From NCBI RefSeq assembly GCF_016598575.1, contig NZ_CP066801.1, positions 1,608,501 to 1,672,500 on the forward strand: a stretch of 64,000 nt of DNA, read 5' to 3'. Under the pieces are notes generated by a model. It did no database searches, was not told where the DNA came from, and saw only the letters and a list, made by a program, of their open reading frames with translations. Positions within the stretch are counted from its first letter, which is position 1. The number at the start of each line of letters is the position of its first letter. This DNA comes from Streptomyces sp. HSG2 (GTDB lineage Bacteria; Actinomycetota; Actinomycetes; Streptomycetales; Streptomycetaceae). Below, in pieces: positions 8,832-16,953 of the stretch. The position numbers and the translations under genes were made by a program.

Positions 8832-9488
8832 GTGACAGCCATCGAGCAGACAGAGGCGGCACGCCCACGCGGGACCCGCCTGCCGCGGCACGCTCGGCGC
8901 AACCAGCTCTTGGGAGCCGCGCAGGAGGTGTTCGTGGCCCAGGGCTACCACGCCGCGGCGATGGACGACATCGCCGAGCGCGCCGGTGTCAGCAAGCCGG
9001 TGCTCTACCAGCACTTCCCGGGCAAGTTGGACCTCTACCTGGCCCTGCTGGACCAGCATTGCGAATCCCTGATCCAGGCGGTGCGGCAGGCCCTCGCCTC
9101 GACGACCGACAACAAGCAGCGGGTCCGCGCCACCATGGACGCCTACTTCGCCTACGTCGAGGACGACGGGGGCGCGTTCCGGCTGGTCTTCGAATCGGAC
9201 CTGACCAACGAACCCGAGGTGCGCCAGCGCGTCGACAAGGTCACCACCGAGTGCGCCGAGGCGATCTGCGAGGTCATCGCCGAGGACACCGGCCTCTCCC
9301 GGGCCGAGTCCATGCTGCTCGCCTCGGGGCTGGGCGGGCTCGCCCAGGTGGTGGCCCGTTCGTGGCTGCACAGCGACCGGAGCGTGCCCCGCGAGCAGGC
9401 GGTGCGCCTGCTGGCCTCGTTGGCATGGCGTGGCATCGCCGGTTTCCCCCTGCACGGCAGTGACCAGCCGCAGGATTCGACACCCTGA
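8832..9488 (+). CDS. TetR/AcrR family transcriptional regulator
   Basis: 218 residues. The N-terminal helix-turn-helix is clear: RRNQLLGAAQEVFVAQGYHAA, then MDDIAERAGVSKPVLYQHFPGKLDLYLALLD (about residues 22-75). It is followed by an all-helical ligand-binding and dimerisation domain. The GTG start at 8832 lies after GGGAGG with a short 4-base spacing. Tandem placement before DUF3107 matches the Rv3208-Rv3208A arrangement in Mycobacterium tuberculosis as I recall it. Target genes and ligand are unknown; no clear palindromic operator was seen next to the gene. Confidence 0.9.
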   Translation: MTAIEQTEAARPRGTRLPRHARRNQLLGAAQEVFVAQGYHAAAMDDIAERAGVSKPVLYQHFPGKLDLYLALLDQHCESLIQAVRQALASTTDNKQRVRATMDAYFAYVEDDGGAFRLVFESDLTNEPEVRQRVDKVTTECAEAICEVIAEDTGLSRAESMLLASGLGGLAQVVARSWLHSDRSVPREQAVRLLASLAWRGIAGFPLHGSDQPQDSTP

Positions 9489-9564
9489 CGAGCGTCGCCC
9501 CGGCGGGCCGCGGGTGTTCGCTCCTGGCGTTGTCCCGCCGGGCCTACGCGTCCCCGCTCCGGGC

Positions 9565-9570
9565 TAGGGT
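9565..9570 (+). promoter_or_regulatory. -10 box of the DUF3107 gene
   Basis: TAGGGT lies 57 bases before the GTG at 9627, giving a leader of about 50 bases that contains GGAGGGA. Confidence 0.4.
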
Positions 9571-9626
9571 GTGCTGCGTACGGCGCGGACGACCGCGCGA
9601 TTCACCACTGTCGGAGGGACAAGGCC

Positions 9627-9854
9627 GTGGAGGTCAAGATCGGCGTACAGCACGCGCCCCGCGAGATCGTTCTGGAGAGCGGCCAGAGCGCCGAGGAGGT
9701 GGAGCGCGTGGTGGCGGAGGCACTGGCCGGCAAGGCACAGTTGCTGAGCCTCGTGGACGAGCACGGCCGGAAGGTCCTCGTTCCGGCGGACCGCCTCGCG
9801 TACGTCGAGATCGGCGAGCCCTCCCCGCGCAAGGTGGGCTTCGGCACCCTGTGA
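9627..9854 (+). CDS. DUF3107 domain-containing protein
   Basis: A 75-residue full-length member of DUF3107, a family largely limited to Actinobacteria (TB9.4/Rv3208A in Mycobacterium, from memory). The GTG start follows GGAGGGAC. The protein is an alpha/beta domain with the pattern VKIGVQHAPREIVLESGQSAEEVE near the start and KVLVPADRLAYVEIGE in the second half. No catalytic residues stand out and the function is unknown. The TetR gene lies directly upstream on the same strand and could regulate it, though DUF3107 has its own promoter-like box. Confidence 0.88.
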   Translation: MEVKIGVQHAPREIVLESGQSAEEVERVVAEALAGKAQLLSLVDEHGRKVLVPADRLAYVEIGEPSPRKVGFGTL

Positions 9855-10097
9855 CGCCCCGCCACCGAGGCGGAGATCACCGCTCGCGGCGGCGGCCGGG
9901 CCCGAGGCAGGGCCGGCCGGCGCCGCGTGGCACCGCGTGATCGCGCGCGGGACCGCTCCGGCCTCCTCGCGGCCTCGGGCCGGGGGGCTTGGCGTTCTCG
10001 ACGTGTCGCGGGCCGGTGGGGGGTTGCCGCCCCGGGGCCGAGGGTAGGACCGGGGAGACCGTCCGGGACAAGGCCGGCACCTGGGGAGGGCCCCGAC

Positions 10098-10367
10098 ATG
10101 ATCCTGGCAGCGCTCAGCACGGTAGTCCTCGGCCTGGCTCTGGGCTGGGCGGCCACCCGCCGCCTGCCGCACCGCCTGCCGGAGCCGTCCCTGGTCCTGG
10201 CAACCGGCGTGGCGGGGGCCATGGTCGGGGCCTTCGTCACCCACACCGCTCTCGACACCTCCGGCCTGATACCGGTGCTCGCCGGAGCGTCGGCCGTCTC
10301 GGCGGCCTCCGTGTCGCTGTTGGTGAGGCCGGCCGGCGGCCCGCTCCGTCGATCGGCCGCGGTCTGA
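10098..10367 (+). CDS. Small membrane protein (GlsB/YeaQ-like size, 89 residues)
   Basis: The ATG at 10098 follows GGGGAGGG. The product has three hydrophobic spans (LAALSTVVLGLALGWAA, LVLATGVAGAMVGAFV, LIPVLAGASAVSAASVSLL). It resembles, in size and span pattern only, the transglycosylase-associated (GlsB/YeaQ) small membrane proteins. No enzymatic motif is present. It stands alone between DUF3107 and the convergent ferritin-like gene. Confidence 0.6.
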   Translation: MILAALSTVVLGLALGWAATRRLPHRLPEPSLVLATGVAGAMVGAFVTHTALDTSGLIPVLAGASAVSAASVSLLVRPAGGPLRRSAAV

Positions 10368-10447
10368 CCCGTCCGGGGCCCGCGGACCGGCCCGACCTCC
10401 ACCCCGGGAGGGCGTGAGGCCGGTCGCGGCCTCGGCGCGCGCGTGGG

Positions 10448-11221
10448 TCAGGCCGCCAGGCCGAGCGCCGCCATCCTCTTGGTGTGCGCCTCGGTGATCC
10501 GCGTGAACATCCGTCCGACCTCGGCCAGGTCGAAGCCGTCCGCGAGACCGCCCACCAACATCGTCGACAGGGCGTCCCGTTCGGCCACCACGCGCTGGGA
10601 CTGGGAAAGCGCCTCGCCCATCAGGCGCCGCGCCCAGAGCGCCAGGCGCCCGCCCACCCGCGGATCGGCCTCGATGGCGGCCCGCACCTTCTCCACCGCG
10701 AAGCCAGCGTGCCCGGTGTCGTCCAGCACCGCCAGGACCAGTTCACGGGTGCCGGAGTCGAGGCGGGCGGCGACCTCTCGGTAGAAGTCGCCCGCGATGG
10801 AGTCGCCGACGTAGGCCTTGACAAGACCCTCCAGCCAGTCCGAGGGCGCGGTCTGCCGATGGAATCCGTCGTAGGCGGCGACGAACGGCTCCATCGCCCG
10901 GGTGGGCTCCTCGCCGATCTCCGCGAGTCGGTCGCGCAACCGCTCGAAGTGGTGGAACTCGGCCGAGGCCATCTTCGCCAGCTCGGCTTTGTCCGCCAGG
11001 GTCGGCGCCAGCTTCGCGTCCTCCGCGAGCCGCTCGAACGCCGCCAACTCGCCGTACGCGAGCGCGCCCAGCAGATCGACCACCGCCGCGCGATAGTGCG
11101 GGTCGCGGGACGCGGTCGCCCAATCCTGGGCGGCCACGGCCACGGCCTTCGGGGCGTCGGCCCGTCCGGCCGGTCCTGCGGCGGCTTCCTCGGCGGGAGC
11201 GGGCTTGTGAGGGCTGGTCAT
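10448..11221 (-). CDS. Ferritin-like fold protein
   Basis: A 257-residue helical protein of the ferritin-like diiron carboxylate superfamily, related to MiaE-like tRNA hydroxylases. Helix signatures include ALAYGELAAFERLAEDA and KMASAEFHHFERLRDRL, whose Glu and His residues fit ExxH metal-ligand positions, and a later pair around YVGDSIAGDFYREVA. The first ~30 residues are Ala/Pro-rich and probably disordered. The mRNA seems leaderless. The gene sits head-to-head with the DEAD-box helicase, as in Rv3210c-Rv3211. Whether it binds iron or oxidises a substrate is unknown. Confidence 0.8.
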   Translation of the reverse strand: MTSPHKPAPAEEAAAGPAGRADAPKAVAVAAQDWATASRDPHYRAAVVDLLGALAYGELAAFERLAEDAKLAPTLADKAELAKMASAEFHHFERLRDRLAEIGEEPTRAMEPFVAAYDGFHRQTAPSDWLEGLVKAYVGDSIAGDFYREVAARLDSGTRELVLAVLDDTGHAGFAVEKVRAAIEADPRVGGRLALWARRLMGEALSQSQRVVAERDALSTMLVGGLADGFDLAEVGRMFTRITEAHTKRMAALGLAA

Positions 11222-11228
11222 GGAGCGC

Positions 11229-11234
11229 AGAATA
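11229..11234 (-). promoter_or_regulatory. Leaderless-type -10 box of the ferritin-like gene
   Basis: TATTCT on the minus strand lies 7 bases before the ATG at 11221, with no ribosome binding site between. Confidence 0.5.
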
Positions 11235-11649
11235 GTCCGCCGCGCCGACGGGGCAGTAGCGGCGGGGACCGGATCGCGCCGCAGGGGCGCGCGCCCACCC
11301 CGGTGTGACGACGGCTACATGACCAAATCGACCATCGCCTGTGCGGGAATCCGGGGTATGGTGGTAATGCGCCTGCCGACTAGGTGACGTCCGCGTACGT
11401 GACGTGTTCGTCGGGCCACACGTATGAGGATGCCCGGTCGGTGGCCCGATCGGCTCCGACCCGACAGCCCTCTGTTTCCGTACGGCCTGACGCGTGCGAT
11501 CCGCGGAGGGAGACCCTCAGCGGTACGAGCGCTGGAGCGTCGACCGTGGTCCCGTGCCCTGTGGCACCGTCGCGAGGCGGCGGCCCCCGGCACGATCCCT
11601 ACAGGACCCCGCGCTCGCCTCGGACCGCGCACACAGAAGAGGCAGCACC
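11235..11649. promoter_or_regulatory. Divergent control region and long leader of the RNA helicase gene
   Basis: 415 bases between divergent genes. On the plus strand TATGGT (11357-11362) is the best -10 box, which would give the helicase a leader of about 285 bases. Two direct copies of GTGACGT (11384 and 11399, 15 bases apart) lie early in this leader. No conserved riboswitch was recognised. Short frames in the region have no family resemblance. A long leader is typical of cold-regulated DEAD-box helicase genes, but I cannot show regulation from sequence. Confidence 0.4.
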
Positions 11650-13521
11650 CTGACTACGACGTTCCGATCCCTCGGGATCCTCCCCGAGACAGCCGAGGCC
11701 CTGGAGGCCGTCGGCATCGTGACCCCCTTCCCCATCCAGGAGATGACCCTCCCCGTCGCCCTCTCCGGCACGGACGTCATCGGCCAGGCCAAGACCGGCA
11801 CCGGCAAGACGCTGGGCTTCGGCCTCCCCCTGCTGGAACGCGTGACCGTTCCCGCCGATGTCGAGTCGGGACGGGCCGCCCCGGCGGATCTGACCGACGC
11901 GCCGCAGGCGCTGGTCGTGGTACCGACGCGCGAGCTGTGCACCCAGGTCACCAACGACCTCCTCACGGCCGGCAAGGTGCGCGACGTGCGCGTCACCGCC
12001 ATTTATGGCGGGCGCGCCTACGAACCCCAGGTGGAGGCTCTCAAGCGCGGCGTCGACGTGGTCGTCGGGACGCCGGGTCGTCTGCTGGACCTGGCGGGGC
12101 AGCGGAAGCTGGACCTGAGGCACGTCAAGTGCCTCGTCCTCGACGAGGCGGACGAGATGCTCGACCTCGGCTTCCTCCCCGACGTCGAGAAGATCGTCGG
12201 CATGCTGCCGGCCCGCCGCCAGACCATGCTGTTCTCGGCGACCATGCCGGGCGCGGTGATCGGACTGGCCCGCCGGTACATGTCGCAGCCGACGCACATC
12301 CGGGCGACCTCCCCGGACGACGAGGGCGCGACGGTCGCCAACATCCGGCAGTTCGTGTATCGCGCCCACTCCATGGACAAGCCGGAGATGGTCTCCCGTA
12401 TCCTCCAGGCCGAGGGTCGGGGCCTGGCCATGATCTTCTGCCGCACCAAGCGGACCGCCGCCGACATCGCCGAGCAGTTGCAGCGTCGTGGCTTCGCCTC
12501 CGGCGCCGTGCACGGCGATCTCGGACAGGGCGCCCGCGAACAGGCGCTGCGGGCCTTCCGCAACGGCAAGGTGGACGTCCTCGTCTGCACCGACGTCGCC
12601 GCCCGGGGCATCGACGTCGAGGGCGTGACACACGTCGTCAACTACCAGTCGCCCGAAGACGAGAAGACCTACCTGCACCGGGTCGGCCGAACAGGTCGCG
12701 CGGGCGCCAAGGGCACCGCCGTCACGCTGGTCGACTGGGACGACATCCCTCGCTGGCAGCTGATCAACAAGGCGCTCGACCTCGACTTCAACGACCCGCC
12801 CGAGACGTACTCCACCTCCCCTCACCTCCGCGCCGACCTCGGCATCCCGGAGGGAACCAAGGGGGTCCTGCCGCGCGCCGAGCGCACCCGCGCCGGGCTG
12901 GCCGCCGAGGAGATCGAGGACCTCGGAGAACCGGGCGCGAGAGGACGACGCGGGAGCGGGGACGACTCCCGTGCCGCGGAACGCGAGCGCCCCGCGCGCA
13001 CCCCGCGCCGCCGTCGCCGCACCCGCGCCGGGGCTCCCGTCGAACCGGACCCGGCCGCGGCCACGCCGTCCCCCGCGGACGACGTCGCCGACGGCTCGGC
13101 GACGGTCGCGGCCGCCGAAGCGACGCGCACGCCGCGGCGTCGCCGCAGGACCCGGGGCGGGGTGGCGAACCCGGTGCCGTCGGAGACGACGGCCTCGGCC
13201 ACCGACACGATCGACACCGCCGAGACCGGTACCCCCGCTCCGGCGACGCCGCGCCGCCGCCGGGTCCGAGGGAGGGCGGAGGTCGCGCCCGAGGCCGCCG
13301 CCGACCTCGCCGTGACGCCACCCCGGGAGACCGAACCGGCCGAGGCGGCCACCCGCGCGCCGCGCCGCGCCCGCGAGACGTCCGCGAGCCCGGGGGCCGG
13401 CGACGGGACCCGGCGCTCGCGGGAGTCGGACCCGGTGGAGGGGACGAGGCCCCGCCGCAGGTCGCGCCGGGCGACGAATGCGAGCACGCCCGAGACCGCC
13501 GTGGAGACCGGTGGCTCCTGA
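11650..13521 (+). CDS. DEAD-box ATP-dependent RNA helicase (RhlE-like) with basic repeat tail
   Basis: 623 residues from the proposed start. Motifs in order: Q motif (FPIQEMTLPVAL), Walker A AKTGTGKT, PTRELCTQV, GTPGRLLDL, DEAD in VLDEADEMLD, SAT in LFSATMP, then HRVGRTGRAG. It should unwind short RNA duplexes for ribosome assembly or mRNA turnover. The C-terminal ~190 residues are disordered and carry about five copies of a PRRRRR-type basic motif spaced 25-50 residues apart, probably for RNA binding. The start is taken as CTG at 11650, because AGAAGAGG lies exactly 7 bases upstream and homology begins at TTTFRSLGI. In-frame ATG/GTG codons further up (for example 11494) have weaker ribosome binding sites and unrelated sequence. 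Confidence 0.9.
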   Translation: MTTTFRSLGILPETAEALEAVGIVTPFPIQEMTLPVALSGTDVIGQAKTGTGKTLGFGLPLLERVTVPADVESGRAAPADLTDAPQALVVVPTRELCTQVTNDLLTAGKVRDVRVTAIYGGRAYEPQVEALKRGVDVVVGTPGRLLDLAGQRKLDLRHVKCLVLDEADEMLDLGFLPDVEKIVGMLPARRQTMLFSATMPGAVIGLARRYMSQPTHIRATSPDDEGATVANIRQFVYRAHSMDKPEMVSRILQAEGRGLAMIFCRTKRTAADIAEQLQRRGFASGAVHGDLGQGAREQALRAFRNGKVDVLVCTDVAARGIDVEGVTHVVNYQSPEDEKTYLHRVGRTGRAGAKGTAVTLVDWDDIPRWQLINKALDLDFNDPPETYSTSPHLRADLGIPEGTKGVLPRAERTRAGLAAEEIEDLGEPGARGRRGSGDDSRAAERERPARTPRRRRRTRAGAPVEPDPAAATPSPADDVADGSATVAAAEATRTPRRRRRTRGGVANPVPSETTASATDTIDTAETGTPAPATPRRRRVRGRAEVAPEAAADLAVTPPRETEPAEAATRAPRRARETSASPGAGDGTRRSRESDPVEGTRPRRRSRRATNASTPETAVETGGS

Positions 13522-13638
13522 CCGCACCACGCGGGCGGGGCGGCAGCGATGCGGCCCCGCCCGGCGGCGCGGACGAGCGCGGTCCCGGCCCGCCGATCAG
13601 GCGTCGGGGCCGCCGCGCGAGAGGCGTCGGCGCCCCGA

Positions 13639-13644
13639 TACCCT
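13639..13644 (+). promoter_or_regulatory. Leaderless-type -10 box
   Basis: TACCCT ends 6 bases before the GTG at 13651 and no ribosome binding site is present. The downstream alpha/beta hydrolase is probably transcribed from its own start codon. Confidence 0.5.
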
Positions 13645-13650
13645 CGGGCC

Positions 13651-14523
13651 GTGAGTCAGAACGCCGCCTTCTCCCTCCCCCCCGACGCCCGAGCGCGCTC
13701 GTTGCGGACCCCGCGCGGCGTCTTCGCGGCGGTCGAGTCGCCGGTGCCCGACGGGGTGGAACCCCGGGGGGTCGTCCTCATGGTGCCCGGGTTCACCGGC
13801 AGCAAGGAGGACTTCACTCTGCTCCACGGGCCCCTGACGGCCCGCGGCTACCACACCGTGGCCGTGGACGGACGCGGCCAGTACGAGTCGCCCGGCCCGC
13901 GCGAGGACGAGGCCGCCTATGCCCGGCGAGAACTCGCCCTGGACGTGCACGCACAGGTCGCCGCGCTCGAAGAGCCCCGTACGCACCTCCTCGGTCACTC
14001 CCTGGGAGGTCAGATCGCCCGCGCGGCGGTGCTCGTCGACCACTCCCCCTTCCGTTCGCTCACCCTGATGTCCTCGGGCCCCGCGCGGATCTCCGCCGCG
14101 CAGCGGGAACGGGTCGCGCTGTTGTCGGACGCGCTCACCACGATGCCCATGGAACGCATCTGGGAGGCGATGCGAGCCATGGGCCCCGTCGAGGCGGTCG
14201 GCGGGCCCCCGGCCGGACCGAGCGACCAGGAGGGGCTGCGCCGACGCTGGCTCGGCACCAGCCCCGCCCAGCTTCGCGCGACCGGCCGACAACTGTGCAC
14301 GGAGCCCGACCGTGTGGCGGAACTCGCGGCCGTGCCGCTGCCCTTCCACGTGTTGTCGGGCGCCCACGACGACGCCTGGCCGGTGCCCCTGCTCGACGAC
14401 ATGGCGACCAGACTGGGCGCGCTTCGGACCGTCGTCGCCGATGCCGACCACTCCCCCAACACCGACCGACCCCTGGCCACCGCCGAGGCCCTGGCCGGCT
14501 TCTGGGACGGCGTGCCGTACTGA
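13651..14523 (+). CDS. Alpha/beta hydrolase
   Basis: 290 residues. Features: VMVPGFTGSKEDF (oxyanion region), nucleophile elbow GHSLGGQ, acid loop LSGAHDDAWP, and histidine in DADHSPNTDRP. This complete triad supports a working esterase/hydrolase of unknown substrate. No signal peptide. The GTG at 13651 is preferred over the in-frame codon at 13549, since homology starts here and a -10 box sits at leaderless distance. It ends opposite the convergent lipoprotein gene. Confidence 0.85.
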   Translation: MSQNAAFSLPPDARARSLRTPRGVFAAVESPVPDGVEPRGVVLMVPGFTGSKEDFTLLHGPLTARGYHTVAVDGRGQYESPGPREDEAAYARRELALDVHAQVAALEEPRTHLLGHSLGGQIARAAVLVDHSPFRSLTLMSSGPARISAAQRERVALLSDALTTMPMERIWEAMRAMGPVEAVGGPPAGPSDQEGLRRRWLGTSPAQLRATGRQLCTEPDRVAELAAVPLPFHVLSGAHDDAWPVPLLDDMATRLGALRTVVADADHSPNTDRPLATAEALAGFWDGVPY

Positions 14524-14616
14524 CCGCCCGGGACGCCCACACCTCGGCGCCCCCGACCTGGCAGGGCGACACCGTCGCCGAAGGCGGCGGCGACCCGGCC
14601 GCGCGGCATCGCGGGA

Positions 14617-14635
14617 TCGACGGCCCGGCCGTCGA
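14617..14635. terminator. Hairpin between convergent genes
   Basis: TCGACGGC and GCCGTCGA form a perfect 8-bp stem with a 3-base loop between the hydrolase (ends 14523) and the lipoprotein gene (ends 14663). There is no T-run, as is common in Streptomyces. Confidence 0.5.
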
Positions 14636-14662
14636 CCGGCACGACGAGGTCGGGGCGCGCCG

Positions 14663-15427
14663 TCAGAGTTCGGACAGGTCCAGCACGTACCCCTCGGGCT
14701 TCTCGGCCGAGACCGGGGCGTTGTGGTCGGTGAAGTCGATCTTGGTCGGCTCCGCTTCCGACCTGTCCTCCACACGCAGGAGCCAAGGCTCGCCGTCGGT
14801 CGCGACGTAGAGCCGGCGCTCGGCACCGTCGTCCGAGAGGTCGACGCGGATCGCGGGCTGCCCGGCGAGGGTGGCCGTGCCGGCGCGCGTGGCCGCGACG
14901 CGCTCGTCGACCTCCTCCGGCACGAGGCCGTCCAGGTCGCACATCTCCTTCATGGCGTCCTCCATGCCGTCCAGGAACGCTCCGGTGAGCCACCGGTCCG
15001 CGAGGAGGGCCACAGCGCTTTCCAGGTCCTCGTCCGGCGCGTCGTCCATTTCCCGGATGAACGTTTCGTCAAAGCGCGTGTAGAGGGCGTCCCCGGTGTT
15101 GACCAACTCGGCCCGGCCTTCGCCCGCCACGGAGAGACTCCCCGCGCACCGGCCCTTCCTGTCCATGGCGATGTCGACCTCCAGCGGCGCACCGCTCTTG
15201 GTCAGCTCGGTCGCCCCGGAGGCGTGCACCGACTCCAAGGCGGAGGTGGCGGCCAGGGCGCGGCCCAGGATGTCGCCCCCGGCCAGCCCCTCGAAGGGCT
15301 CGACCTCTCGTGTGGCGGCCTCGTCGGGCCCGTCTGCCCGAGGTTCACTCCCGAACAGACATCCGGTCAACAAGCCCATGGGGGCGACGACGACGGCGAT
15401 GCGGACGGCCATGTCGGTGCGGCGCAC
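14663..15427 (-). CDS. Hypothetical lipoprotein (LppX/LprG-like size and pattern)
   Basis: 254 residues with a lipoprotein signal: MRRTD, hydrophobic core, lipobox LLTGC. The GTG start at 15427 follows GAGGA at 6 bases; an ATG five codons on is the alternative. The mature protein shows alternating amphipathic strands (AMDRKGRCAGSLSV, RRLYVATDGEPWLLRVED), suggesting a half-barrel like the LppX/LprAFG lipid-carrier lipoproteins, but the match is only by pattern. It shares the ending theme IDFTDHN...P with the lipoprotein at 22700-23431 (IDFSEWN...P), so the two look like paralogues. It is preceded by a ~380-base region with an AT-rich promoter-like element. Confidence 0.7.
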   Translation of the reverse strand: MRRTDMAVRIAVVVAPMGLLTGCLFGSEPRADGPDEAATREVEPFEGLAGGDILGRALAATSALESVHASGATELTKSGAPLEVDIAMDRKGRCAGSLSVAGEGRAELVNTGDALYTRFDETFIREMDDAPDEDLESAVALLADRWLTGAFLDGMEDAMKEMCDLDGLVPEEVDERVAATRAGTATLAGQPAIRVDLSDDGAERRLYVATDGEPWLLRVEDRSEAEPTKIDFTDHNAPVSAEKPEGYVLDLSEL

Positions 15428-15616
15428 GGTGGTTCCTCGAAGTTCGCTGGGATCGGTGCGTCCGGTACCGGGGCCCCTCCCGGAAGAGGCGGGGAAGGAG
15501 GGACACCATCGAGCCGGCGCCCCGGCGCGCCACCTGCGGTGGCTCTTCGCGCGGCGAACCCGGCCGGTCGCTGTCCGGCGCGCCCGCGGCCCGACTGGGA
15601 CCCCGATCCACGGAAC

Positions 15617-15655
15617 GTCAACTAGCTTATACATCCACTTTGTTGAAGTGCCGCG
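15617..15655 (-). promoter_or_regulatory. AT-rich promoter/operator-like element upstream of the lipoprotein gene
   Basis: In the 382 gene-free bases between the NYN gene and the lipoprotein gene, this stretch is strikingly AT-rich. On the minus strand it has TATAAGCT (a -10 candidate at 15624-15631) and, just upstream, an inverted repeat CACTT-5-AAGTG (15636-15650) at the position of the spacer/-35 region. The remainder of the gap is GC-rich with no recognisable gene. Confidence 0.35.
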
Positions 15656-15809
15656 ACTATTCCCGCACCCGGGTCGACACCGCGACGCCGCAGCCGATCT
15701 CCACGGCGCCCCCCCCCGGGGGGCGACCGGCCGGCGCTCGCACACCGTGTCGATCCGGCCGGCAGCCGCGTCTTCCGTGGGTCCGCGACCGAGAGCCGGG
15801 GTGGTCGGA

Positions 15810-16715
15810 TCAGTACAACGACTGGACGTACCCCCAGAAGCCGTCGCGCAGGGACCGGCGCAGGTCGGCCTGACCCCGGAGGGAGTACTGGAGCAAGGCC
15901 TCCGCCTCCACCAGGAGATCCTGGTCGACCGAGCCGGGGAGGTAGGGCCGGCCCGGGATCAGCTCGGCGAGGGACTCGTGGCCCCGGTCGGCGCGCCACT
16001 TCGCGGCCACCTGTGCCCCCACGAAGCGGACGTCCTCGCGGGTCGGCCGGGGGACGCCCGCTCCGCCGTTGGCGCCGATCGTGCGTCGCGCGACGTAGGG
16101 CTTGAAGAACTCCAGCTCGAAGGTGCGCTGGCTGTCGACCTCCCAGAGCAGGGGTTCGGCCTGGTTGCCCGATTCCGGGGCCTCCACGCCCCACAGGTGG
16201 ACGCGAGCCCCGTATCCCTGGGCGGCCTCGACGGCGGAGACCAGGTCCTCGTCGCCGCCGAGCAGCACCGCGTCGCTGATGGCCCGGTGGCGGGCGAGGG
16301 ACTCCAGGTCGGTGCGGATGAGGGAGTCGACGCCCTTTTGCTGGTTGCTCGCGTTGAGGTTGCCGAGGCGGACCTTCACGTCCGGCAGTTCGGCGATGTG
16401 CTGCTGCTCCGCGGTGTGCATGCGCCGGCGGGCACCGTCGTACCAGTACACCCTGAGCAGCCGACTGTCGGCGAAGATGGTGCGGGCCCGGTCGATGAAC
16501 GCCTCGATCAGGCCCTCCGCGTCCAGGTCGAAGGCGCGCCGGTCCTCGGTGCCGGCGACCAGCCGCCCCGCCGCGGCGTACAGGTAGCCCGCGTCCACGA
16601 AGATCGCGTGGGTGGCGGGCGTCTTCGCGACCTCGGCGAGCACTCTGGTGAGCAGCTCGTTGGACTGGTCGATGCGGGCTGCCAGGGCCTGGATTTCGTC
16701 GTTCATCTCCTCCAT
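15810..16715 (-). CDS. NYN domain (PIN-like) protein, putative RNase
   Basis: About 300 residues. The NYN fold is clear: FVDAGYLYAAAGRL near residue 35, DSRLLRVYWYDGA, KGVDSLIRTDLESLARH, and LLGGDEDLVSAVEAAQGYGARVHLWG. These hold the conserved Asp residues that bind Mg2+ in PIN-like nucleases. A helical N-terminal stretch precedes it, and a C-terminal region (150+ residues) of unknown role follows. Likely a cytoplasmic RNase or nucleic-acid processing factor. Start codons at 16730 (GTG), 16715 (ATG) and 16706 (ATG) are all in frame; 16715 is chosen because TAGGGT lies 13 bases upstream. None has a well-spaced ribosome binding site. Confidence 0.82.
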   Translation of the reverse strand: MEEMNDEIQALAARIDQSNELLTRVLAEVAKTPATHAIFVDAGYLYAAAGRLVAGTEDRRAFDLDAEGLIEAFIDRARTIFADSRLLRVYWYDGARRRMHTAEQQHIAELPDVKVRLGNLNASNQQKGVDSLIRTDLESLARHRAISDAVLLGGDEDLVSAVEAAQGYGARVHLWGVEAPESGNQAEPLLWEVDSQRTFELEFFKPYVARRTIGANGGAGVPRPTREDVRFVGAQVAAKWRADRGHESLAELIPGRPYLPGSVDQDLLVEAEALLQYSLRGQADLRRSLRDGFWGYVQSLY

Positions 16716-16799
16716 TGTCGCGGCGTTCACCCTACGATCACAACTGATCCCGGAACGTGCCCCGCCGCATGAGCAAAAGGATCATTTGGGGCACGCTTG

Positions 16800-16826
16800 T
16801 TAGCGGGGCGAAAAATTTCCTTAGCG
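16800..16826 (+). repeat. TTAGCG direct repeats flanking an A/T tract
   Basis: Two copies of TTAGCG at 16800-16805 and 16821-16826 are exactly 21 bases apart (two helical turns), with AAAAATTT between them, in the control region between the NYN gene and the 50-residue protein gene. This could be an operator. The second copy overlaps a TAGCGT -10-like box. Confidence 0.35.
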
Positions 16827-16953
16827 TAGGGAATGTTCACGACCCCGCGATCGTTGACCGGGGGTAGCGGCCGCGACACGGGGGGCTTCGTCGCCCGGCG
16901 CGGCCCGACTGTCAGCGATCCCCTCAAGGGATGACCGACGAAGGGAGAGACTC

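Noticed and set aside
11384..11653. 89-codon frame inside the helicase leader
   Set aside because: No ribosome binding site, overlap with the likely helicase start, and no resemblance to any family.
11424..14810. 1128-codon plus-strand frame spanning the helicase and hydrolase genes
   Set aside because: An out-of-phase shadow of two clear genes with an Arg/Pro/Gly-rich composition and no motifs.
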